Assembly: GCA_050701115.1 (NCBI GenBank)
Contig: JBOHER010000100.1
Coordinates: forward strand, 1 to 27,637
Reading direction: 5' to 3'
DNA: 27,637 bases
Origin: JBOHER01 sp050701115
Lineage (GTDB): Bacteria > Actinomycetota > Actinomycetes > Mycobacteriales > Pseudonocardiaceae
Shown piece after piece: positions 22,504-27,637 of this stretch; the stretch's first letter is position 1, and every line of letters starts with the position of its first letter. The translations under genes were made by a program, and so were the position numbers. The notes beneath the pieces are model-generated. The model saw nothing but the letters and a program-made list of their open reading frames with translations. It was not told the origin of the DNA and ran no database searches.

Positions 22504-23259
22504 TTGATCGACGCCGTAGGCAACCCCCAGTCCCTGCTGCTGCTCGGCGGCACCTCTGACATCGCGCTGGCCATCGCCGAGCGGTACGCATCGGCGCGTC
22601 CGCTGCGCATCGTGCTGGCCGCACGGCCATCGGAGCGCCGGAAGGCCGCGACCGAACGGCTGACCGCCACCGGGAGCGAGGTCATCGAGCTGGACTTCGA
22701 TGCCAAGGACACCGACTCGCACCCCGCGGTGCTCGAGAGGGCGTTCGCCGACGGTGACATCGACGTCACGGTGGTCGCCTTCGGGCTGCTCGGGGACGCC
22801 GAACAGGTGTGGCAGGACCACGCGAAGGCGGTCGAACTGGCGCACGTCAACTACACAGCGGCGGTGTCGGTGGGAGTGGCGCTGGCCGGCAAGCTCAAGG
22901 CCCAGGGGCACGGCAGCGTGATCGCGCTGTCCTCGGTGGCAGGCGAGCGGGTGCGCCGGTCCAACTTCGTCTACGGCTCCACAAAGGCCGGCTTCGACGG
23001 CTTCTACCTCTGCCTCGGTGAGGCGCTGGCCCCGCATGGCATCAAGGTCACCGTGGTCCGGCCCGGCTACGTCAAGAGCAAGATGACCGAGGGGATGGAC
23101 GAGGCACCGATGGCGGTGACCCCCGAGCAGGTGGCCGAGATCGCGGTGTCCGCCGCGCGCAAGGGCAAGGACCTGGTGTGGGCGCCCGCCCAGTTCCGGT
23201 TCGTGATGTCGGCCCTGCGGCACATCCCCCGCCCCATTTTCCGCAAGCTGCCCATCTGA
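22504..23259 (+). CDS. dprE2: Decaprenylphosphoryl-2-keto-ribose reductase DprE2
   Basis: This 251-residue short-chain dehydrogenase, homologous to Rv3791, reduces the DprE1 product to decaprenyl-phosphoryl-arabinose with NADH. The cofactor loop is LLLGGTSDIA (12-21), and the catalytic residues lie in ALSSVAGERVRRSNFVYGST and the following KAGF (S, Y and K). It starts at TTG 22504, with AGGAG at 22493-22497 six nt upstream. No ATG or GTG in frame fits, so a TTG start is the best reading. It forms an operon with dprE1. The emb gene follows after 150 nt with its own promoter. Confidence 0.95.
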   Translation: MIDAVGNPQSLLLLGGTSDIALAIAERYASARPLRIVLAARPSERRKAATERLTATGSEVIELDFDAKDTDSHPAVLERAFADGDIDVTVVAFGLLGDAEQVWQDHAKAVELAHVNYTAAVSVGVALAGKLKAQGHGSVIALSSVAGERVRRSNFVYGSTKAGFDGFYLCLGEALAPHGIKVTVVRPGYVKSKMTEGMDEAPMAVTPEQVAEIAVSAARKGKDLVWAPAQFRFVMSALRHIPRPIFRKLPI

Positions 23260-23287
23260 GGCAGGTGCACCCTTGGCGTGCCTGCAA

Positions 23288-23329
23288 GTACTACCAACCG
23301 GTGCATTTTCGACTGCTTTGTACTACCAA
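23288..23329 (+). repeat. Direct repeat GTACTACCAA, 32-bp period, upstream of emb
   Basis: GTACTACCAA occurs at 23288-23297 and again at 23320-23329. The 32-bp period is three turns of the helix, so both copies face the same side, as expected for a regulator binding site. No regulator can be named. Confidence 0.4.
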
Positions 23330-23351
23330 GAGGGGCCACCTGCAAGGTTGG

Positions 23352-23381
23352 GGTAAAGGGGTGCTCCCCCATTCCTTTACC
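23352..23381. promoter_or_regulatory. Inverted repeat overlapping the emb -35 region
   Basis: GGTAAAGG (23352-23359) is the inverse of CCTTTACC (23374-23381). Inside, GGGG and CCCC add to the symmetry. TTTACC at 23376-23381 is a possible -35 element, with a 16-nt spacer to TAGCCT, so a bound protein here would cover the promoter. Confidence 0.4.
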
Positions 23382-23397
23382 GGAGGGGTTGCTCACC

Positions 23398-23403
23398 TAG
23401 CCT
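23398..23403 (+). promoter_or_regulatory. -10 element of emb
   Basis: TAGCCT fits TANNNT and ends 6 nt before the GTG at 23410, indicating leaderless transcription. Confidence 0.45.
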
Positions 23404-23409
23404 CGAGAT

Positions 23410-26220
23410 GTGCGGTTGCTCCAGTTCACGTCCGCGCCCCGGACGCTCACCCGGGCGACCGCCGGTCTAGGCGTGCTCGCCGCGCTGTGCGCCGTGCTAT
23501 TCGTGCTCGCTCCGGTCAACACCGATCAGGTCAGCTACTCCTGGCCGGAGCCGGGTGGGGTCGTGGACACCACGCTGCCGCTGTTCCCCTACCAGCCCGA
23601 ACGCCTGGATATCCACATCGACTGCGCGGCGCTCGGCCAGCTCAGCAGCAGGTCAGAGCCACCCAGTACAGAGTTGTCCACAGGTACCGCGCTATCCACA
23701 GCCCCTGTGGATAACTGGCCCGTCGAGCGGCCCAGCCGGTCCGCGCTGACCGTCGCGGTGCAGGGCGATACGGCCAGCGTGCGAGTCGGTGCCGACCCGA
23801 TCCTGAGCGCCCCGATCGGCCAGGACTGCGCCTGGCGCGTCCACTCCGACCATGCCGGGACCTCCGTCCACGTCGACGGCTCGGACCCGCACAGCGCACA
23901 TACCGCGTCCCGGCCGATGGTGCTGGGTTTCTTCACCGACCTGTCCCCGACGACGACGGCCAAGCTAACCGCGACGGTCACCCCCGACACCGAGTACCAG
24001 TCCAGTCCCACCATCGGCAAGATAGCGCTCGGCGTGGTCACGGTGGCCTGCCTGGCGCTGATGCTGGTCGGCCTCACCCGACGGACCCCACGACGGCTGC
24101 GACTGCTACCGCACCGATGGTGGCGGCCGCGTCCCGTTGACGGCGTTTTCGCGGCAGGCCTGGCCGGGTGGGTGCTCGTCGGCCCGCTGACCGTCGACGA
24201 CGGCTACATCGTCACCATGCTGAAGTCCGGCTCGGACACCGGCTTCATCGGCAACTACTTCCGCTGGTTCAACGCGCCCGAGGCGCCCTTCGGATGGTTC
24301 TACGAGGGCTACCGCCTGCTCACCGAGGTGAGCGCGGCCGCTCCGTGGTTGCGGCTGCCCTCGGCCCTGCTCGGCCTCGCCTGCTGGCTGATCGTCGACC
24401 GGGCCGTGTTGCCCCGGCTGACGTCCGGCCCCGCCCGGTGGGCACGGTGGACGGCGGCGGGTGGATTCCTGCTCTGGTACCTACCGTTCAACATCGGGCT
24501 GCGACCCGAGCCGCTGGTCGTGCTCGGCATCCTCATCGTCTTCGTGCTGGCCGAGCGCGCAGCCGTGACCGGTTCGGTTGCTGCGCTGGCCACCGCGGTC
24601 ATGGTGGCAGGCGCGACCGCCGCGGTGACGCCCACCGGCATCGCCGCCGTCCTGCCACTGCTGGCATCGGCACGCTCACTGTTCCGGGCGCTACGTCACC
24701 GGTCGGGGGTACCGAGTGGGGTGACGGTGGTCGCGCTGCTGGCGGCCGGGACGAGCGCCTTGCTGCTGATGTTCTACGACCAGAGCCTCGTCGCGGCACT
24801 GGAGGCCATCCGGGTGCGCACCGAGATTGGGCCCAGCCATCCGCCCTCGGCCGAGCCCGAGCGGTATCAGCGGCTGCTCGATCCGAGCATGGCGGAAGGC
24901 TCACTCGGCCGCAGGGTGCCCGTGCTGATCACCGGCTACACGCTGCTGCTCACGATCGCACTGCTGCTGCGCAGGCGGGCGCCGGGGTTGCGTGCAGGCC
25001 CCGGTATGCGGCTGATGGCCGCCACGACCCTGTTCCCGCTGGTGCTCGTGGTCACCCCGACGAAGTGGACCCACCATTTCGGCGCGCTCGCCGGGGTCGG
25101 TGCCGTGTTGCTCGCGCTGTTCGCGCACACGGTCGCATGCGGTGCGCTGCGCTCCTGGTTCTCCTGGGCAGCGGCGCTCACCGGATTCACCGTCGTATTC
25201 TCGGTCTGCGCGGCGGGGCCCAACTCCTGGTGGTCGGCCTCCACGTACGGGGTGAAATGGAACTCCGGGCAACCGCATATCGGGAGCATCCCGGCCTGGG
25301 AACTGGTGCTCGCGGCGGGCGGCGCGGTTGCCCTGCTGATGGTGCTGTCCGGCCTGTTCCGCCGGGGATGGGCAACGCCCCGGCCCTCATCGCGCCTGCT
25401 GAGTGGATCCTTCGCCGGGGTGGTGTGGCTGGTCGTGCTGTTCGAGATCGCCACCATGGCCTACGCCATACCGCTGCGGTGGGGGACCTACAGCGTCGGC
25501 AAATCGGGCCTGACGTCACTGACCGGCCGGGACTGCGGCGTGGAGGACCACCTCGACGTCGAACCCGACCCGGACCGGGGCGCGCTTGCCGAGGCTGATG
25601 GCTGGCACGTCCTCCCGCCCGGGATCGACGCCACCAGGACACCACCTTTGACGGTGCCGGTGACCAGCACCGGCACCGCGAACGTGCACGTAGAGTTCGG
25701 CGAGCAGAGCGGTAGCTCGGTGCGGTCCCTGAGGACCACACGCCTGCCTGCTTCGACCGAGGGACACTGGCGCGACCTGCGCTTGGACCCCGCCGTGCTC
25801 GCGCCGGACGCCGACCGGGTGCGGGTCACCGTCGAGCCCTCGTCCGCGCGGATCGGCACGCCCCGCCTGCCGGTCGTCGTGCCGTTGCAACAGGTGGTAC
25901 CCGCTGGCGAGCGCGTCGCCGTGGACTGGCCGAACGCGTTCCTGCTGCCCTGCAGGCAGCCTCCGTCACTCGATGACGGAACCGTGCAGCCGATTCGGTA
26001 CCGGTTCGCCGCGGGACCCGCACAACGCAACCTGGCCTCCGGGCAGCAGAGCGCAGCCAACGGCGGGCCCTACGCCCCGCTGTACGGGCTGGCCCGCGCC
26101 ACGGAACTGCCCACCTACCTGCGCGGGGACAGCATCCGCGAGCCGGTCACCGTGATCAAGCTGGACTACGTCACCCCGGACACCCTGGCGCCGTCCCCAG
26201 GTGCATATGTCGACAGATGA
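23410..26220 (+). CDS. Emb-family arabinosyltransferase
   Basis: This 936-residue GT-C membrane enzyme of the EmbA/B/C family transfers arabinofuranose from decaprenyl-phosphoryl-arabinose outside the membrane. After the first span, an N-terminal periplasmic domain contains VSYSWPEPGG. The catalytic aspartates are in LTVDDGY (D263, D264) of the first large loop, followed by FIGNYFRWFNAPEAPFGWFYE. About a dozen further spans occupy 320-700. A C-terminal carbohydrate-binding domain closes the protein. It is shorter than mycobacterial Emb proteins (about 1,095 residues). There is only one Emb here, and no AftA-type gene lies between it and dprE2 as in mycobacteria. DnaA-box-like sequences lie in its 5' coding part, in a Ser/Thr-rich loop. 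Whether it acts as EmbA, B or C cannot be said. Confidence 0.92.
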   Translation: MRLLQFTSAPRTLTRATAGLGVLAALCAVLFVLAPVNTDQVSYSWPEPGGVVDTTLPLFPYQPERLDIHIDCAALGQLSSRSEPPSTELSTGTALSTAPVDNWPVERPSRSALTVAVQGDTASVRVGADPILSAPIGQDCAWRVHSDHAGTSVHVDGSDPHSAHTASRPMVLGFFTDLSPTTTAKLTATVTPDTEYQSSPTIGKIALGVVTVACLALMLVGLTRRTPRRLRLLPHRWWRPRPVDGVFAAGLAGWVLVGPLTVDDGYIVTMLKSGSDTGFIGNYFRWFNAPEAPFGWFYEGYRLLTEVSAAAPWLRLPSALLGLACWLIVDRAVLPRLTSGPARWARWTAAGGFLLWYLPFNIGLRPEPLVVLGILIVFVLAERAAVTGSVAALATAVMVAGATAAVTPTGIAAVLPLLASARSLFRALRHRSGVPSGVTVVALLAAGTSALLLMFYDQSLVAALEAIRVRTEIGPSHPPSAEPERYQRLLDPSMAEGSLGRRVPVLITGYTLLLTIALLLRRRAPGLRAGPGMRLMAATTLFPLVLVVTPTKWTHHFGALAGVGAVLLALFAHTVACGALRSWFSWAAALTGFTVVFSVCAAGPNSWWSASTYGVKWNSGQPHIGSIPAWELVLAAGGAVALLMVLSGLFRRGWATPRPSSRLLSGSFAGVVWLVVLFEIATMAYAIPLRWGTYSVGKSGLTSLTGRDCGVEDHLDVEPDPDRGALAEADGWHVLPPGIDATRTPPLTVPVTSTGTANVHVEFGEQSGSSVRSLRTTRLPASTEGHWRDLRLDPAVLAPDADRVRVTVEPSSARIGTPRLPVVVPLQQVVPAGERVAVDWPNAFLLPCRQPPSLDDGTVQPIRYRFAAGPAQRNLASGQQSAANGGPYAPLYGLARATELPTYLRGDSIREPVTVIKLDYVTPDTLAPSPGAYVDR
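23674..23714. repeat. Cluster of three DnaA-box-like 9-mers inside emb
   Basis: TTGTCCACA (23674-23682), CTATCCACA (23692-23700) and, on the minus strand, TTATCCACA (23714-23706) lie within 41 bp. The last two form a perfect 9-bp inverted repeat, TATCCACAG-ccc-CTGTGGATA. The segment encodes a Ser/Thr-rich loop. Confidence 0.6.
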
Positions 26221-26240
26221 CCCACCCGGCAGGCCGGCGC

Positions 26241-27164
26241 CTACACGTAGAAGGCCACCACGAGCGTGGCCACCCAGGCCAGGCCGAGCACCTGCAAGGC
26301 GCGATCCTTGAGCGCGATCTCCTCCGGCTCACCCGCATTGCCGCCGTCGACGTCCACCGCGTACCGCAGCACGGCCACCACGAACGGCACCATGGACACC
26401 ACGGCCCACATCTGCCCTCCGGTGCGCTGCTGGATCTCGAAGGCCCACAGGCAGTAGGCCATGATCAGGATGGCCGCCGATGTCGCCCACGCGAAGCGCA
26501 GGTAGCTGGACGAGTACTTCCGCAGCGAGGACCGGATCTGCGCGCCGGTGCGCTCGAACAGCATGATCTCGGCGTACCGCTTGCCCGACACCATGAACAG
26601 CGAACCGAACGCGGTGACCAGCAGGAACCACTGCGACAGCACGATGCCTGCTGCGACACCGCCCGCGATGGAGCGCATCAGGAAGCCGGAGGCGACGATA
26701 CAAAGGTCGATGACCGGCTGGTGCTTCCAGCCGAAGCAGTAACCCAGCTGCACCGCCTGGTACACGCCGAGAACGACGAGCAGTTGCCAGCTCGCCAGCA
26801 GGCCGATCGCCATGCCTGCCGCGAAGAACACCGCTGAGGCGGCGAAAGCCACCGGCACCGGAACGATGCCCGCGGCGATGGGCCGGTTGCGCTTGGTCGG
26901 ATGCGCACGGTCGGCCTCGACGTCCAGTGCGTCGTTGATCAGGTACACCGAGGACGCCACCAGCGAAAACGCGACGAACGCGACCAACGCGTCCAGCAGC
27001 ACGCCGGCGTTGCCGATCTGCCCCGCAGCGAACGGCGCGGCCAGCACCAGGACGTTCTTGACCCACTGCTTCGGGCGCGCTGTCCTCAGCACGCCGACCG
27101 CGACGCCGACGGGTCCACGTCCGGTGACCGGCACTTCGACCGTCTGCTCAGCGGTCTTGCTCAC
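26241..27164 (-). CDS. ubiA: Decaprenyl-phosphate 5-phosphoribosyltransferase (UbiA family, Rv3806c-like)
   Basis: This 307-residue UbiA-superfamily membrane enzyme makes decaprenyl-phosphoryl-5-phosphoribose from PRPP and decaprenyl phosphate, the entry to the arabinose donor path. It has the first aspartate motif N77-D-x-x-D81-x-x-x-D85 within SVYLINDALDVEADRAHPTK, followed by RNRPIAAG, and the second around D153 in HQPVIDLCIVASGFLMR. Nine transmembrane spans are predicted. I choose GTG 27164: GGGAG lies seven nt upstream and its first bases overlap the PAP2 stop (GTGA), so the two genes are coupled. An in-frame GTG at 27182 is less likely. It converges with emb with 20 nt between the stops. 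Confidence 0.95.
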   Translation of the reverse strand: MSKTAEQTVEVPVTGRGPVGVAVGVLRTARPKQWVKNVLVLAAPFAAGQIGNAGVLLDALVAFVAFSLVASSVYLINDALDVEADRAHPTKRNRPIAAGIVPVPVAFAASAVFFAAGMAIGLLASWQLLVVLGVYQAVQLGYCFGWKHQPVIDLCIVASGFLMRSIAGGVAAGIVLSQWFLLVTAFGSLFMVSGKRYAEIMLFERTGAQIRSSLRKYSSSYLRFAWATSAAILIMAYCLWAFEIQQRTGGQMWAVVSMVPFVVAVLRYAVDVDGGNAGEPEEIALKDRALQVLGLAWVATLVVAFYV

Positions 27165-27637
27165 GACCTGACTCCCTTGCACAGCTTGTGGCGCACAAGC
27201 GCGCCGATAGTGCCGCCGAGCACCGCGCCGGCGAGCACGTCGGTGGGGTAATGCACCCCGAGCACAAGGCGTGACGCCAGCATCGGCGGTACCAGCACAG
27301 GCACCATGTTGCGTCCCGTCAGGCCCGAGTACACCACGGCGGCCGTCGTGGTGGACGTCGCGTGCGACGAGGGGAAACTCAACCGGCTCGGAGTGCCGAC
27401 CAGCACCTCAACTCTAGGGTCCTCCGGCCGGGGTCGCCGCACAACTCGCTTGACCGCGATCGAGGCGGCGTGCGCGCCGACCACGCTGACCGAGGCCGTC
27501 AGCCACTCCCGCCTGCGCTTCTTGTCGATGAGCGCGCCGAGCAGGCCGACCGCGAACCATCCGGCGCTGTGCTCGCCGAAGTGCGACAGCCCCCTGGCGG
27601 CCTTCACCGTGGCCGGGCGGGCGATGGCCCCCTGCAC
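27161..27637 (-). CDS. PAP2-family phosphatase (Rv3807c-like), probably continuing off right edge
   Basis: The 158 visible residues form a type 2 phosphatidic acid phosphatase. The homologue Rv3807c has been proposed to remove the 5-phosphate from decaprenyl-phosphoryl-phosphoribose, which suits its coupling with ubiA. The three motifs are KRVVRRPRP, FPSSHAT and SRLVLGVHYPTD, all with the catalytic histidines present. ARGLSHFGEHSAGW lies near the N-terminus. The last codon in the window could be a GTG start, but I recall homologues having some residues upstream of this point, so the true start may be beyond the edge. Its TGA overlaps the ubiA GTG. Confidence 0.9.
   Translation of the reverse strand: MQGAIARPATVKAARGLSHFGEHSAGWFAVGLLGALIDKKRRREWLTASVSVVGAHAASIAVKRVVRRPRPEDPRVEVLVGTPSRLSFPSSHATSTTTAAVVYSGLTGRNMVPVLVPPMLASRLVLGVHYPTDVLAGAVLGGTIGALVRHKLCKGVRS

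Noticed and set aside
21808..23223. 471-codon open frame on the minus strand
   Set aside because: Antisense across dprE1 and dprE2, both of which are certain; the His/Gly/Arg-rich translation has no family character.
1..27637. CRISPR array
   Set aside because: No regularly spaced direct repeats were seen; the inverted and direct repeats found are isolated pairs.

Overview
The window is high-GC actinobacterial DNA. Its gene content is that of the mycobacterial Rv3777-Rv3807 region, which carries the cell-wall arabinogalactan genes, but it lacks the mycolic-acid and antigen-85 genes found there. Recognisable members are a PIG3-type quinone oxidoreductase (Rv3777-like), a cysteine-desulfurase-fold protein (Rv3778c-like), the bacterial proteasome activator Bpa/PafE (Rv3780-like, C-terminal GQYL), Wzm/Wzt plus GlfT1, GlfT2, a GtrA protein (Rv3789-like), DprE1, DprE2, an Emb arabinosyltransferase, a UbiA-type DPPR synthase and its PAP2 neighbour. 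Arabinogalactan without mycolate genes suggests Pseudonocardiaceae (Amycolatopsis/Saccharopolyspora/Saccharomonospora-like). The family is an inference and the genus cannot be read from the sequence.

Layout. 1-150: end of an IS4-type element, abutting a multi-pass membrane protein that looks 5'-truncated (153-1097), then an acetoin reductase/butanediol dehydrogenase (1157-1936). 2022-2607: broken regulator remnant. 2781-2865: tRNA-Ser(UGA). 2866-3502: no gene. 3503-5977: two convergent metallopeptidases, one membrane-anchored (HEYGH) and one secreted (M28). 6096-6427: decayed GNAT acetyltransferase. 6493-9430: quinone oxidoreductase, PLP-fold protein and bpa. 9549-12610: acyl-CoA dehydrogenase and polysaccharide pyruvyl transferase. 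12827-15540: galactan export operon wzm-wzt-glfT1, followed by a small ORF bracketed by inverted repeats. 16026-20133: two tandem GlfT2 paralogues. 20510-26220: gtrA, dprE1-dprE2 and emb. 26241-27637: ubiA and PAP2 (PAP2 probably runs off the right edge).

How it works together. GlfT1 and GlfT2 build the lipid-linked galactan and Wzm/Wzt exports it. PAP2 and UbiA make decaprenyl-phosphoryl-5-phosphoribose and then decaprenyl-phosphoryl-ribose. DprE1/DprE2 epimerise this to the arabinose donor, GtrA is a membrane partner, and Emb uses the donor outside the membrane.

Most interesting points: (i) a roughly 140-nt block made of nested inverted repeats sits in the leader of only one of two otherwise matching glfT2 promoters, with a related block just upstream; (ii) DnaA-box-like 9-mers are concentrated there and in the emb 5' coding region; (iii) the cysteine of DprE1 attacked by benzothiazinones is threonine; (iv) the PLP-fold protein lacks its Schiff-base lysine; (v) most first genes of transcription units look leaderless, and bpa appears coupled to a 19-codon leaderless upstream ORF.
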